From positions 124,001 through 188,000 of the forward strand of contig JAOEUK010000001.1 of assembly GCA_028382965.1 (NCBI GenBank): a DNA stretch of 64,000 bases, given 5' to 3'. How positions within the stretch are numbered: the first letter of the stretch is position 1; each line of letters opens with the position of its first letter. Shown here piece by piece: positions 37,955-48,527 of this stretch. Origin of the DNA: Candidatus Puniceispirillum sp. (GTDB lineage Bacteria > Pseudomonadota > Alphaproteobacteria > Puniceispirillales > Puniceispirillaceae). Under the pieces are notes generated by a model, which worked only from the letters and a program-made list of their open reading frames with translations, was not told the origin of the DNA and did not search any database. The translations under genes were made by a program, and so were the position numbers.

Positions 37955-40123
37955 TTAGTTGGCGCGGTCTTTAGCTTTTTTTTCTAAACGGCGTGCATGC
38001 AATATAGGCTCAGTATAGCCAGATGGTTGTTCAATACCCTTGAACACAAGGTCTAGCGCAGCCTGAAAAGCAATTGACCCATCAAAGTTTTTGGCCATAG
38101 GTGTATACAACGGATCGTTTGCATTCTGTTCATCAACAACAGTAGCCATTTCTTTCATTACATCCATGACAAGGTTCGCATCACAGATATCATGATGTAG
38201 CCAATTAGCGATATGTTGTGATGAAATACGCAAGGTAGCACGATCTTCCATTAATCCAACGTTGTGAATATCCGGAACTTTTGAACAGCCAACACCTTGA
38301 TCAATCCAGCGCACTACATAGCCAAGAATACCTTGTGCGTTATTCTGCAATTCAGCACGAACATCATTGGCTGACCAATTTGGGTGGTTAACAACAGGTA
38401 TTGAAAGAATATCTGACCGCTTGGCGCGGGCTTTTCCAATGAGCTCTGCTTGTTTTTTGGCAACATCTATTTTGTGATAATGTAGTGCGTGAAGGGTTGC
38501 TGCTGTTGGTGATGGAACCCAAGCACAATTAGCACCAGCTTTTGGGTGCACAATTTTTTGAACGATCATATCAGCCATCAAGTCTGGCATAGCCCACATT
38601 CCTTTACCAATTTGTGCTTTACCGGAAAACCCACAGGCAAGTCCAACATCAACGTTCCAATCTTCATAGGCTGAAATCCAATTAGCTGCTTTCATGTCTG
38701 CTTTACGGATCATGGCACCCGCTTGCATAGATGTATGAATTTCATCGCCAGTTCGATCTAGAAACCCAGTATTGATGAAGGCGACACGCTCCTTGGCAGC
38801 ACGAATACATTCTTTCAAATTCACAGTTGTGCGCCGCTCTTCGTCCATAATTCCAATTTTGATTGAATTTTTTGGTAAGCTTAGAAGCTGTTCAACCAGA
38901 TCAAATGTTTCAACTGCAAAAGTAACTTCTTCTGGACCGTGCATTTTTGGTTTTACAACATATATCGATCCAACCGTTGAATTAAATTTGCTTTTAAGAT
39001 CTGGGAGGGCTGCTGCAACTGAAATAAACGCATCCAGAATGCCTTCCGGAATTTCGTCACCATTGGAAAGATGAATGGCAGGATTCGTCATTAAGTGACC
39101 GACATTACGAACTAACATTAAAGCTCGCCCATGAAGTAAACCTTCGCTTCCATCAGCCGCAACATAGCTTTTGTTGGAATTCAGTGTGCGGGTAAGTGTT
39201 TCACCATTTTTATCAAAACTTGCACTCAATGTTCCTCGCATTATTTGGCTCCAGTTTCGATAAGCCATAACCTTATCTTCAGCGTCAACTGCTGCGATAG
39301 AGTCCTCTAAATCAATAATGCTTGTTAATGCAGATTCAACCATTACGTCATTTATATTGGCATCATCTTTAGCACCATTTATACCTTCTGCATCAATCAC
39401 AATCTCCAGGTGTAGTCTGTTTTTAACTAAAATTATGCTATCTAATTTATCAACTGTGCCTGTATAACCAACAAATTGATTAGCGTTTGCGAGACTAGTT
39501 GTAGCGCTTCCTATTTCGATATGCAGTGAACCAGTGACAACACTAACTTTTGTCACTTCAACCCAACTTCCTGATGCTAGTGGCACTGACTGATTTAAAA
39601 AGTCTCGCGCAAAGGCGATAACCTTAGCTCCACGAACAGGGTTATAGCTAGATGTTTTTTCCGCTCCACCCTCATCACTTATTGCGTCCGTTCCATAAAG
39701 CGCATCATACAAACTGCCCCAACGAGCGTTTGCTGCATTTAATGCATAACGTGCGTTGGTGATTGGCACTACAAGCTGCGGGCCAGCAACGGTGGCAATT
39801 TCTGGATCAACATTTTTAGTGCTAATTTCAAAATCACCCTTATCAGGGCAAAGATAGCCAATTTCTATTAAGAAAGCTTCATAGGCTAAGGCATCAATTC
39901 CTCCTGCACTATTTGTCTGCAGCCACATATCAATTTGTTTTTGTAGCTTTCTTCTTGCGTCGAGAAGTATTTTATTTTTTGGCGCTAACGTGTGGATCGC
40001 CTTATCAAACCCTGACCAAAAATGGTCAGGTGCAATGTTGCTATCAACAAGAATTTCATCGTTGACTAGGTCATAAAGTTCCTTGGCAACGGTTAAACCA
40101 CCATGGTTGATTACATTCATCAT
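37955..40123 (-). CDS. glcB: Malate synthase G
   Basis: GlcB condenses glyoxylate with acetyl-CoA to malate in the glyoxylate or glycolate route. The chosen ATG at 40123 lies 6 bases after a GGAG site and gives 722 residues, the normal isoform G length. A TTG at 40147 is a weaker start. Conserved parts are [15 protein letters not shown], the magnesium-site [16 protein letters not shown] area, and [20 protein letters not shown]. No isocitrate lyase is in the window. Confidence 0.95.
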   Translation of the reverse strand: MMNVINHGGLTVAKELYDLVNDEILVDSNIAPDHFWSGFDKAIHTLAPKNKILLDARRKLQKQIDMWLQTNSAGGIDALAYEAFLIEIGYLCPDKGDFEISTKNVDPEIATVAGPQLVVPITNARYALNAANARWGSLYDALYGTDAISDEGGAEKTSSYNPVRGAKVIAFARDFLNQSVPLASGSWVEVTKVSVVTGSLHIEIGSATTSLANANQFVGYTGTVDKLDSIILVKNRLHLEIVIDAEGINGAKDDANINDVMVESALTSIIDLEDSIAAVDAEDKVMAYRNWSQIMRGTLSASFDKNGETLTRTLNSNKSYVAADGSEGLLHGRALMLVRNVGHLMTNPAIHLSNGDEIPEGILDAFISVAAALPDLKSKFNSTVGSIYVVKPKMHGPEEVTFAVETFDLVEQLLSLPKNSIKIGIMDEERRTTVNLKECIRAAKERVAFINTGFLDRTGDEIHTSMQAGAMIRKADMKAANWISAYEDWNVDVGLACGFSGKAQIGKGMWAMPDLMADMIVQKIVHPKAGANCAWVPSPTAATLHALHYHKIDVAKKQAELIGKARAKRSDILSIPVVNHPNWSANDVRAELQNNAQGILGYVVRWIDQGVGCSKVPDIHNVGLMEDRATLRISSQHIANWLHHDICDANLVMDVMKEMATVVDEQNANDPLYTPMAKNFDGSIAFQAALDLVFKGIEQPSGYTEPILHARRLEKKAKDRAN

Positions 40124-40311
40124 TATTTGCTCCACTTTGGCAGGCAACCCAATTTTTTTTGGGCAAGGGGCATTAATTAGAGTTGTCTACTTCTAGCTGA
40201 AGCGGATGGCTGTTTCAAGCGGCTATAGATTCATTATTTTTGATAATCGCTTATTTTTTTTAATGGGGCCAAAAATTAATAGGAACAATTTTTTAAGTAA
40301 GAACTTTAGCG

Positions 40312-41700
40312 TTAAAGTTTTACCCATTCAATTTTAGCGGCAGCAACAGCGGCTTCTATATCTTTAACAAGCTTTTTAAGTGCTGCAGGGGTTTTGCCTT
40401 CTGCGCGTGCTACAATTGCTGCTTCGGTATTAGAAGCACGAACTAGCCACCAACCGTAGTCTGTTCGCACTCTTACGCCATCAATAAAGCTAACATTTTG
40501 ATTTTTGATTTTTGATTCTTTAATATATTTCTTCAACCGTTCCATGGCATCAAATTTTTGATTGTCTGGGCAATCAATTCTTAATTCTGGCGTGGCATGC
40601 TGGGGTGGGAGCATATCAACAAAATTGGTTATACTTTGCCCAGTTTTGGCCATTTGACTTAAAACACGAATGCCAACATACAATGCGTCATCAAATCCAT
40701 AAAATCCATCCTTGATAAAAACATGACCAGACATCTCACCAGCTAATGGAGCCCCATTCGCAGCCATGCGCTTTTTCATATGGCTATGACCAGTTTTCCA
40801 GATTTCCGCTTTGCCACCTGCAGCTGAGATTAAATCCATTGCCATGTCTGATGACTTCACATCAAGAATAACTGGAGAGCCGGGATACCGTCGAGAAATG
40901 TCCTGTGCTAAAAAGGCTGTTAAAAAATCTCCAGGTACCTGCCTGCCCTTCGCATCAATAATACCAATTCGGTCACCGTCACCATCAAATCCAATCCCTA
41001 AGTCAGCACCTGCTTTAGCAACGGATTCACGTAGCATAGCCAATGTTTTGTGATCAACTGGATTAGGGTGATGGTTTGGAAAATGACCGTCAACATCACC
41101 GAATAAAACGTGATGTGTTCCAGTAATTTTTTGTGTTGCAGCAATTGTAGCTGGTCCAGATGCGCCATTCCCACAATCCCAAACCACGGTAAAGTCGCCG
41201 GTTTCTGCGCCGGCAACAAGACGGTTGACATATTCCATAAAAATTGATGTTTCAGTTATGCTTCCGCCTAACTTTTCAGCTGGTCCAGAAGCGCTGATGT
41301 CGCTAAGTTCTTTAATATCGCTACCAAAGAAAACAGTCCCATTCATTACCATCTTAAAACCATTATGATTTGGCGGATTGTGTGACCCGGTGACCTGAAT
41401 GGCTGCATCTGACTTTAGCGATATACCCGCATAATAAAGCATTGGAGTTGGTCCGCAGCCAATATCACAAACCTTTGCACCGCCGGCGACGAGTCCGTCA
41501 CAAAGACTTGCTGCCAAAGAGGGTGATGAGAGCCGCCCATCACGCCCCACTACAACATGGTTTCCATGTCCACGCATACGCAGGCATTCAGCAAAACTTA
41601 GCCCAATGGCCCATGCATCAATATGATTTAGAGTATCATCAATGATACCACGAATATCATATTCTCTTAAAATGCTGGGGTTAAACACATGATTTGTCAT
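40312..41700 (-). CDS. Phosphomannomutase/phosphoglucomutase
   Basis: This alpha-D-phosphohexomutase interconverts hexose 6- and 1-phosphates for sugar-nucleotide synthesis. The phosphoserine is Ser106 in VTGSHNPPNHNGFK, the magnesium loop is GFDGDGDRIGI, and the sugar-binding loop GEMSGHVF is present. The C-terminal phosphate loop reads VRASNTEAAIVARAEG, close to the RxSNTEP form. The 462 residues fit the AlgC type. It is 54 bases from galU on the same strand, so glucose 1-phosphate made here can go straight to UDP-glucose. Confidence 0.92.
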   Translation of the reverse strand: MTNHVFNPSILREYDIRGIIDDTLNHIDAWAIGLSFAECLRMRGHGNHVVVGRDGRLSSPSLAASLCDGLVAGGAKVCDIGCGPTPMLYYAGISLKSDAAIQVTGSHNPPNHNGFKMVMNGTVFFGSDIKELSDISASGPAEKLGGSITETSIFMEYVNRLVAGAETGDFTVVWDCGNGASGPATIAATQKITGTHHVLFGDVDGHFPNHHPNPVDHKTLAMLRESVAKAGADLGIGFDGDGDRIGIIDAKGRQVPGDFLTAFLAQDISRRYPGSPVILDVKSSDMAMDLISAAGGKAEIWKTGHSHMKKRMAANGAPLAGEMSGHVFIKDGFYGFDDALYVGIRVLSQMAKTGQSITNFVDMLPPQHATPELRIDCPDNQKFDAMERLKKYIKESKIKNQNVSFIDGVRVRTDYGWWLVRASNTEAAIVARAEGKTPAALKKLVKDIEAAVAAAKIEWVKL

Positions 41701-41754
41701 ATCTATGTCCTTGGCAAGGGTTTTGGCAGATCAGGACCTATCACTATGTAATGG

Positions 41755-42615
41755 CTAAGTGGCTAAAAACCGATTTTCAATCCAATTTTTTAAATGATCC
41801 GCTAAATCCTCATGAGACATAGCAAAAGTTATGTTAGCCTGCAAAAACCCAATTTTTGACCCACAATCAAATCGTTCTCCCGAAAACCGGAACCCATGAA
41901 ATGGCACTTTGCCAATTTGACGGGCGAGTGCATCAGTTAACTGGACTTCATTGCCAGCGCCACGACTCTGATTTTCAAGCTGAGAGAATACACCTGGCTC
42001 GATGATATACCGGCCAACAACTCCAATATTTGAAGGTGCATTTTCAGGGCTTGGCTTTTCAACAAGGCCTGACACAACAAGAAGCTGACCATCATCTGCA
42101 CTAGGAGTTACGATTCCGTAAGAACCAGTATCTGATTTTGGAATATCCATCACTGCAACCATGTTCCCACTTTTATACGATGCAACCATTTCGGCCATAC
42201 AACTGTTACCAAATATTAAATCATCTGCGAGTAAAACAGCAACAGGTTCATCATTGATTAAATGGCGTGCACACCAAACGGCATGGCCAAGGCCTGCAGG
42301 TTCTTGCTGGCGAACATAAAAAACTGTTCCTGGCTCGTATATCATATCCCGCACGGTTTTTAAGGCTGCATCTTTGCCCTTGGCGTGGAGTGTTTCCTCA
42401 AGTTCAAAAGAATGGTCAAAATGGTCTTCAATGGCAGATTTATTACGTCCAGTTACGAAGATGAATTCCTCTATTCCAGCCGCCGCAGCTTCTTCAACGG
42501 CATATTGAATTAATGGCTTATCAACAATAGTAAGCATTTCCTTGGGCAAAGCTTTGGTCGCAGGTAAAAACCGCGTACCAAGACCTCCAACTGGAAAGAT
42601 CGCTTTTTTAACCAT
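41755..42615 (-). CDS. galU: UTP--glucose-1-phosphate uridylyltransferase
   Basis: GalU makes UDP-glucose for envelope polysaccharides. The N-terminal nucleotide loop AIFPVGGLGTRFLPATKALPKEM is classic, followed by VDKPLIQYAVEEA and the substrate region RQQEPAGLGHAVWCA. The 286 residues are usual. It heads a leftward unit with the mutase and is divergent from ugd, which uses its product. All three probably serve LPS or exopolysaccharide synthesis. Confidence 0.95.
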   Translation of the reverse strand: MVKKAIFPVGGLGTRFLPATKALPKEMLTIVDKPLIQYAVEEAAAAGIEEFIFVTGRNKSAIEDHFDHSFELEETLHAKGKDAALKTVRDMIYEPGTVFYVRQQEPAGLGHAVWCARHLINDEPVAVLLADDLIFGNSCMAEMVASYKSGNMVAVMDIPKSDTGSYGIVTPSADDGQLLVVSGLVEKPSPENAPSNIGVVGRYIIEPGVFSQLENQSRGAGNEVQLTDALARQIGKVPFHGFRFSGERFDCGSKIGFLQANITFAMSHEDLADHLKNWIENRFLAT

Positions 42616-42859
42616 TTATTTCTCCATAGAAACCTTTAGAGACACTATACCTTAAAAGTTATTAAAGAAGCCTTAAGGATCACTAGTAACATGGTCAAGT
42701 CACGCTAACATAAAATAGATAAAAATTTTAAGTTGCAACACCGACCTTGGCTTCATATTAAGAAATTAAACTAGCAAGACGGATGTTAAAAAACTCTTTG
42801 ATTGAATAAATTTAGCCCCCCTGCTATCCAACAGTAAGATAAACGTCGGGGACGGCATT

Positions 42860-44167
42860 GTGAAAATAGCAGTTGTTGGTACGGGATATGTTGGGCTTGT
42901 TTCTGGGTCCTGTTTTTCTGAATTTGGGTTTAATGTAACCTGCGTAGACAAAGACCCGGTGAAAATACAAAAGATTAATCAAGGCGAAATACCTATTTAT
43001 GAACCTGGATTAGCCGAACTAATTTCACGGAATGTAAATGCAGGACGCCTGCATTTTAGCACTGACTTAGGGCCAGCGGTGGCGAATGCCGACGCTGTGT
43101 TCATATCCGTTGGCACGCCAGCTCGGCGTGGCAATGGCCATGCTGACCTTTCATTTGTCTATGGGGCGGCTGAAGAGCTTGCTGTGCATTTAAAAAAATA
43201 CACGGTAATTATAACAAAATCGACGGTACCAGTTGGGACAGGACGTAAGGTTGCAGAAATTGTTGCAAGGGTAAATCCTACGGCGCATTTTGACATGGTG
43301 TCAAACCCTGAATTTTTGCGAGAGGGTGCTGCCATTTCAGATTTCATGCGCCCTGACCGTGTTGTCGTTGGAGCAGAGACTGACGCTGCAAGAGATGCTA
43401 TGCGAGCTTTGTACCGGCCTTTATTTTTAATTGAAACACCAATTCTGTTTACAAATTTGGAAACGTCTGAATTAATTAAATATGCAAGCAATGCATTCCT
43501 TGCAGTCAAGATTTCCTATATTAATCAGATGGCAGATCTTTGTGAGGCTGTTGGGGCTGATGTGCATGATGTCGCTAAGGGCATGGGCCTTGATAAACGT
43601 ATTGGTAATAAGTTTTTGCACCCAGGGCCTGGTTATGGCGGGTCTTGTTTCCCAAAAGATACTCTGGCGCTGTTCAAAACTGCTGAAACATATAATACTG
43701 ATGTAAGTATTGTTAGTGCCGTAATTGACTTTAATTATGATAGAAAAGCCAAAATGGCGGACCGTGTTATTACCGCAATGGGGGGGTCTGTTATTGGCAC
43801 ATCAATCGCAATACTAGGGCTTGCTTTCAAACCAGAAACAGATGATATGCGTGACAGTCCAGCAATTGATATTGTTACCACCTTGATTTCTGCCGGTGCA
43901 AAATTACGCGTTTATGATCCTAAAGCAATGGAGGAAGCAAAGCCATTACTGCCGCATGGTATAACATTTTGTAAAAGTGCTACGGATTGTCTCAACGGTG
44001 TGGGTGCAGCAGTGGTGGTGACTGAGTGGAATGAATTTAGGGCTCTAACGCCATCGCAGTTTGCTAAAGAAATGGTTGGTAATGTGCTTGTCGATCTACG
44101 GAATGTATATGAGCCTTCTGCGATGCGGGATGCAGGATTTCATTATGTTTCAATTGGCCGACAATGA
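42860..44167 (+). CDS. ugd: UDP-glucose 6-dehydrogenase
   Basis: Ugd oxidises UDP-glucose twice with NAD to UDP-glucuronate. The NAD fold VVGTGYVGLVSGSCFSEFG is at residues 4-22. The catalytic Cys263 is in GYGGSCFPKDT, preceded by the conserved helix with SNAFLAVKISYINQ. The C-terminal UDP-binding domain includes ILGLAFKPETDDMRDSP. The start is GTG with a GGGG-type ribosome site. It is divergent from galU. Confidence 0.95.
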   Translation: MKIAVVGTGYVGLVSGSCFSEFGFNVTCVDKDPVKIQKINQGEIPIYEPGLAELISRNVNAGRLHFSTDLGPAVANADAVFISVGTPARRGNGHADLSFVYGAAEELAVHLKKYTVIITKSTVPVGTGRKVAEIVARVNPTAHFDMVSNPEFLREGAAISDFMRPDRVVVGAETDAARDAMRALYRPLFLIETPILFTNLETSELIKYASNAFLAVKISYINQMADLCEAVGADVHDVAKGMGLDKRIGNKFLHPGPGYGGSCFPKDTLALFKTAETYNTDVSIVSAVIDFNYDRKAKMADRVITAMGGSVIGTSIAILGLAFKPETDDMRDSPAIDIVTTLISAGAKLRVYDPKAMEEAKPLLPHGITFCKSATDCLNGVGAAVVVTEWNEFRALTPSQFAKEMVGNVLVDLRNVYEPSAMRDAGFHYVSIGRQ

Positions 44168-44211
44168 TATTGTACTATTCTGCAGCTTGATTATATGCGA
44201 GGATTAAACAA

Positions 44212-44616
44212 TTGAAAAAGCTACAAATAGAGTCAATAGATCATATTGTTATGCAAGCAATAGATGTGTTTGCAACAATTGCATTTTATAAAGAAATTTT
44301 GGGTATGACCCATAGTGAATTTCAGCCCCCAGCAGGGGGACCAGTGCGGCAGTCTTTGCATTTTGGCTCACAGAAAATTAACCTACACGAGTCCAGAGCA
44401 CCTTTTGTGCCACATGCTAAAAACCCAGCTGCAGGCAGTGTTGACCTTTGTTTTTTAACGAAGCAACCTCTTATTGAATGGCAACATCACCTTGCCAGTT
44501 GTGGGATAAAAATTGAAGACGGCCCTGTTCAAAAGACTGGTGCTAATGGGCGCCTTCTATCACTTTATATACGCGATCCTGACGGCAATTTAATCGAGAT
44601 TTCAAACTACATTTAA
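44212..44616 (+). CDS. VOC-family (glyoxalase-like) protein
   Basis: This is a 134-residue single-module vicinal oxygen chelate protein. It has the two beta-alpha-beta-beta-beta units, starting SIDHIVMQAIDVFATIAFYKEILGM and ending YIRDPDGNLIEISNY. The first histidine (DHIV) and last glutamate (IEIS) match metal-ligand positions. The start is a TTG after a GAGGA site. The family includes lyases, dioxygenases and resistance proteins, and the specific reaction cannot be told. It lies 44 bases after ugd on the same strand. Confidence 0.85.
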   Translation: MKKLQIESIDHIVMQAIDVFATIAFYKEILGMTHSEFQPPAGGPVRQSLHFGSQKINLHESRAPFVPHAKNPAAGSVDLCFLTKQPLIEWQHHLASCGIKIEDGPVQKTGANGRLLSLYIRDPDGNLIEISNYI

Positions 44617-44894
44617 CTATTGGATTAACTAGCCAGCGGTATGATGAAGAGGGATTGGCTGTGTTGATAGTTGGTTTAGCATCGCTGTGATTTCTATTTT
44701 ATTAGATTCCTTTTAGCTAAACAAACGCATTGATTATACAAAGCGTGTTAATTTAAATTCAGAAAACAACAATTAAGAACGGCGTTTTTGCTGTTGTTAG
44801 CCTTTTGCCGTAACAAACATAAATACAAGCGTTTTATTCGATGAATTGCTTCTGAAAACAGATATTTATTTCATTTAGCAGAGCCATTTATAAT

Positions 44895-45776
44895 ATGCGC
44901 ATGAAATCAGACTCTCTAAAAAGCCGCTTCATGGATTATAGGGGCAATGGTGTCTTTTAGCTTGATGGCCATAACGGGGCGCGAGTTTGCAGCTCATCTA
45001 AACACGTTCGAAATCATGTTTTATCGTCATTGATTGGCCTGATAATTGTGCTTGTATTCGCTGGCTTTTCTGGCACGCTATATCAAGTTAATACTACTCG
45101 AATTGGGTTGCATTTTTTTCGAAATCTAGCGCATTTTTCTTTTCAAAACCTTTGGTTTTTAGCGGTTGCGTACATTCCGCTTTCTCAGCTTTTCGCATTA
45201 GAATCTTCAACGCCAATTTGGGTTGCTCTTTTGGCGCCATTCTTTTTACAAGAAGCCTTGAAAACGCGACAAATTATTTCTGTTGTTTTTGGGTTTGTTG
45301 GAGTTTTAATTATTGTTCGCCCCGATGTAAGTCATTTTAATCCTGCAGTTTTGGCGGCAATGACTTGTGCATTGTGTTTTGCGGGATCAATGATGGCAAA
45401 CAAGAAGTTAACCCAAGATCAGTTGATAACGTGTATACTGTTTTGGTTAACCCTAATGCAATTTGGTATGGGGTTGGTGACATCAGCCTATAATGGAGAA
45501 TTGGTAATTCTATCAGGAATTAACAATCTTTGGGTTCTTACAGTTGGACTTGGAGGATTGATGGCGCATTTTTGTATTACAAAAGCATTGGCATTAGCGC
45601 CTGCTGTTGTAGTTGTTCCTCTAGATTTTATGAGACTTCCATTAATTAGTGTGGTTGGCTTTCTAGTTTATGATGAAATGTTTGAATGGGACGTTATTAT
45701 TGGAGCATTATTTATTTTCTTTGCTACCTTGATTAATCTTAAAGCTGAGCAAAAGCAAAGTCAGCTCAAGAGCTAG
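44895..45776 (+). pseudogene. EamA-family (DMT) permease disrupted by two frameshifts
   Basis: From 45030 the sequence encodes about 248 residues of an EamA drug/metabolite transporter with eight or so membrane helices, but it lacks the first helices. These are found upstream in other frames. A start at 44895 or 44901 gives MKSDSLKSRFMDY and must shift near the GGGG at 44941-44944 to continue as AMVSFSLMAITGREF and FEIMFYRH. A TGA then stops that frame at 45031. One extra T there would join RH to LIGLIIVLVFAG. Both breaks are at short homopolymers. It is either a decayed gene or carries sequence errors; substrate unknown. Confidence 0.75.
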
Positions 45777-45863
45777 AATTTGAAGTTGTTTGCTTGGCAA
45801 ATTGTTCTAAATTAGCCAATATGGGTATCGAATTATAAATATAACCAGACAAGGTTAAGGCTG

Positions 45864-47483
45864 ATGGCAGACCAATTTGATTATGTGATTGTTGGTGCCG
45901 GTACAGCGGGGTGTTTGCTAGCAAACCGACTAACTGCTTGTGGTAAATACTCTGTCTGTATTTTGGAAGCAGGCCCTACTGATTGGAACCCATTGATTCA
46001 TATTCCAGCTGGTTTTATTAAAACACTGGTTAATCCATCGGTGAACTGGTTGTATCAAAGTGAGCCATGTCCCGGTACAAATGGTCGAACAATTCCAATG
46101 CCGCGAGGTAAGGTTCTGGGTGGATCAAGTTCAATTAACGGCCTGATTTTTAATCGCGGTCAAAAAATGGATTTTGATGTTTGGGCGCAGAAGGGTAATC
46201 GCGGCTGGTCTTATGACGATGTTCTTCCATATTTTTGCCGATACGAATCTTATGAAAATAGCGCCGATGATAAATATCGGGGCAAAAATGGTGAAATGAC
46301 TGTTACTGACCTTAATTGGCGTGATCCACTCTGTGAGGCCTTTATTGAAGGGGCAGAAAGCATCGGAATACCCCGAAATCCTGACTATAATGGTGCCTCT
46401 CAGGAAGGCACATCATATGTGCAGCGCACCTCAACGGGCAAGTTGCGGATGAGTGCAGCACGTGCGTTTTTAAATCCAGCAAGGAAACGACCAAATCTTC
46501 ATGTTATAACTAATGCGCATGCAAAAAAAATTTTGCTTGATGGAAAGCGTGCCACTGGAGTTTCTTATAATCGTGGTGGCGCTAATGGCAAAGCACTGAG
46601 TGTATATGCTTCGAAAGAGGTTGTTGTTGCAGGTGGTACGATTAACTCTCCACAATTATTACAATTATCTGGGATTGGCCCAATTAAGCTGCTGCATGAT
46701 CTTGGTATTGAAATCCAGCATGAACTGGCTGGTGTTGGTGAAAACTTACGAGACCATTATGGCGCCAGGTTGACGGCACGTGCTAAAAATGTTCGTACAA
46801 TAAATGAGCTGGCGCGTGGCCCAAAGTTGGTGGGTGAAATTGCTAAATATTTCATGGGACGGAGTTCAATTCTTGAGTTAGGGCCAACGCTAGTTTATTG
46901 CTTTTGGCATTCAGATGAAATAATTCGCAGTTCCGATCTTCAGATTAGCTTTACTCCGGCCAGCTATAAAGAAGGGATGCAGGCTTGGCTTGATGATGAG
47001 CCAGGATTTACCCTCGCAACTTGGCAACAACGTCCTGAAAGCCTTGGCTATGTTCGGATAAAAAGTAAGGACCCGTTTGAAAAGCCGGTGATTCAACCAA
47101 ACTATCTCTCTAACAAGGATGACCAACGTGTTCTGCTAGCAGGTATAAGAATGAGCCGTCGCTTAATGAATACTGAGGCCTTGGCACCCTACTTTGATTA
47201 TGAAGGTTATCCAGGACCTCATGTTCAAAGTGATGATGAGTTGCTAGATGTAGCGCGTCAACGTAGCACCACCCTTTACCATCTGATGGGCACGTGTCGG
47301 ATGGCGCCCAAGAGTGATCCAACAGCAGTAGTTGATGATGAACTCCGTGTCCACGGTATGCAGAATTTACGTGTTATTGACGCGTCTATAATGCCAACAA
47401 TGCTGTCAGCAAATTTAAATGCTGGCGTGATGATGATTGCCGAAAAAGGTGCTGATATGATTCTAGGGCAGGCAGCACCCTAG
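45864..47483 (+). CDS. GMC-family oxidoreductase (choline dehydrogenase-like)
   Basis: This FAD-dependent alcohol dehydrogenase has 539 residues. The FAD fold DYVIVGAGTAGCLLANRL starts at residue 6, the GMC signature GKVLGGSSSINGLIFNRG lies near 83-100, and the C-terminal active-site region includes LYHLMGTCRMAP and ASIMPTMLSANLNAGVMMIAE. The family oxidises choline, sugars or other alcohols. No betaine genes are adjacent, so choline is only one option. It converges on the mmsB-like gene. Confidence 0.9.
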   Translation: MADQFDYVIVGAGTAGCLLANRLTACGKYSVCILEAGPTDWNPLIHIPAGFIKTLVNPSVNWLYQSEPCPGTNGRTIPMPRGKVLGGSSSINGLIFNRGQKMDFDVWAQKGNRGWSYDDVLPYFCRYESYENSADDKYRGKNGEMTVTDLNWRDPLCEAFIEGAESIGIPRNPDYNGASQEGTSYVQRTSTGKLRMSAARAFLNPARKRPNLHVITNAHAKKILLDGKRATGVSYNRGGANGKALSVYASKEVVVAGGTINSPQLLQLSGIGPIKLLHDLGIEIQHELAGVGENLRDHYGARLTARAKNVRTINELARGPKLVGEIAKYFMGRSSILELGPTLVYCFWHSDEIIRSSDLQISFTPASYKEGMQAWLDDEPGFTLATWQQRPESLGYVRIKSKDPFEKPVIQPNYLSNKDDQRVLLAGIRMSRRLMNTEALAPYFDYEGYPGPHVQSDDELLDVARQRSTTLYHLMGTCRMAPKSDPTAVVDDELRVHGMQNLRVIDASIMPTMLSANLNAGVMMIAEKGADMILGQAAP

Positions 47484-47507
47484 GTCTCGCCTTTGATACA
47501 GAGTTAT

Positions 47508-48389
47508 TTATTTGACATTAGTTAATTGGCCCAGAATGGCTGAAAAATCAAAGGCCGCCCCGTTGTTACTATCAACAAAAGTAGTGTAGATATCACAAGC
47601 AAGTTTTCCTGTCTTCGTTGCCGTTCCAGTTTGTTTGGCGGCCTGCTGCGACAGGCGTAAATCCTTCAACATTAGTCCAGCAGAAAATCCAGGTTTATAA
47701 CCATGGTCTGATGGGCTTTCCGGCCCCACTCCAGGCGCTGGACAATAAGTGCTCATTGACCAGCAATTGCCTGATGATGTGCTGACTACGTCAAAAAGTT
47801 TTTGGCGATCAAGCCCTAGATTGTCAGCAAGTGCAATTGCTTCACAAGTGGCAATCATGCTGACACCAAGAATCATATTATTACAAATTTTTGCTGCCTG
47901 CCCAGCCCCATCTAATCCACAATGAATAGTTTGGTTTCCCATGATCTCAAATAGAGGCTCTCCAAGTGCAAAACTTTTATCACTGCCCCCAACCATAAAA
48001 GTTAGAGTGCCAGCAACTGCACCACTAACGCCTCCAGATACCGGTGCATCCAAACTTAAGAGACTTGAGGTGCTTAACATTTTTGCTACTTCTTGTGCTG
48101 ATTTTACATCAACGGTTGAGCAATCAATTAAACCGGTGCCCTTTTGCATTATTGGAATAATTGCCGCAGCTACCATACGTAGAGCCTTACCATCAGGAAG
48201 CATTGTAATTACTGCATCTTGGCCAGCAACTGCCGAAGCGATATCATTAGCTATAGTTAAATTGTTTTTGCTGGCGGCGGCAAGGGCGGGGCTGGACAAA
48301 TCAAAGCCCGTGACTTGATGCCCCGCTGCAAGAAGGTTGGATGCCATTGGCGCGCCCATGTTTCCAAGACCAATAAAACCAATTTTCAT
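47508..48389 (-). CDS. 3-hydroxyisobutyrate dehydrogenase-like protein
   Basis: This is a 293-residue beta-hydroxyacid dehydrogenase. The NAD fold GFIGLGNMGAPMASNLLAAGH begins at residue 4. The substrate loop DAPVSGGVSGAVAGTLTFMVGG and the catalytic lysine in GQAAKICNNMILG are present. The ATG at 48389 follows a GGAG site; a longer reading is not supported. Valine breakdown is the typical role, but the family also reduces tartronate semialdehyde, and no valine pathway genes are adjacent. Confidence 0.87.
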   Translation of the reverse strand: MKIGFIGLGNMGAPMASNLLAAGHQVTGFDLSSPALAAASKNNLTIANDIASAVAGQDAVITMLPDGKALRMVAAAIIPIMQKGTGLIDCSTVDVKSAQEVAKMLSTSSLLSLDAPVSGGVSGAVAGTLTFMVGGSDKSFALGEPLFEIMGNQTIHCGLDGAGQAAKICNNMILGVSMIATCEAIALADNLGLDRQKLFDVVSTSSGNCWSMSTYCPAPGVGPESPSDHGYKPGFSAGLMLKDLRLSQQAAKQTGTATKTGKLACDIYTTFVDSNNGAAFDFSAILGQLTNVK

Positions 48390-48527
48390 GTTGTTTCTCC
48401 AATTTTCTATCAAATTTTTATATGATCATATTTTTTAGTGGTTAAGATTCATTTGTTCAGCCTAGACTATGTGCGTTATGTTTAGCATCCTATGCTATTT
48501 TATTTTATCCAAACAAAAGGATTTTCA

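Noticed and set aside
44617-44894. Possible RNA element or small gene between the VOC and EamA genes
   Set aside because: Only a 7-bp stem (AACAACA with TGTTGTT) with a long loop was seen; no coding frame or known RNA fold.
47941-48318. 125-codon plus-strand frame opposite the hydroxyisobutyrate dehydrogenase-like gene
   Set aside because: The other strand encodes an intact NAD-binding enzyme; this frame shows no family features.
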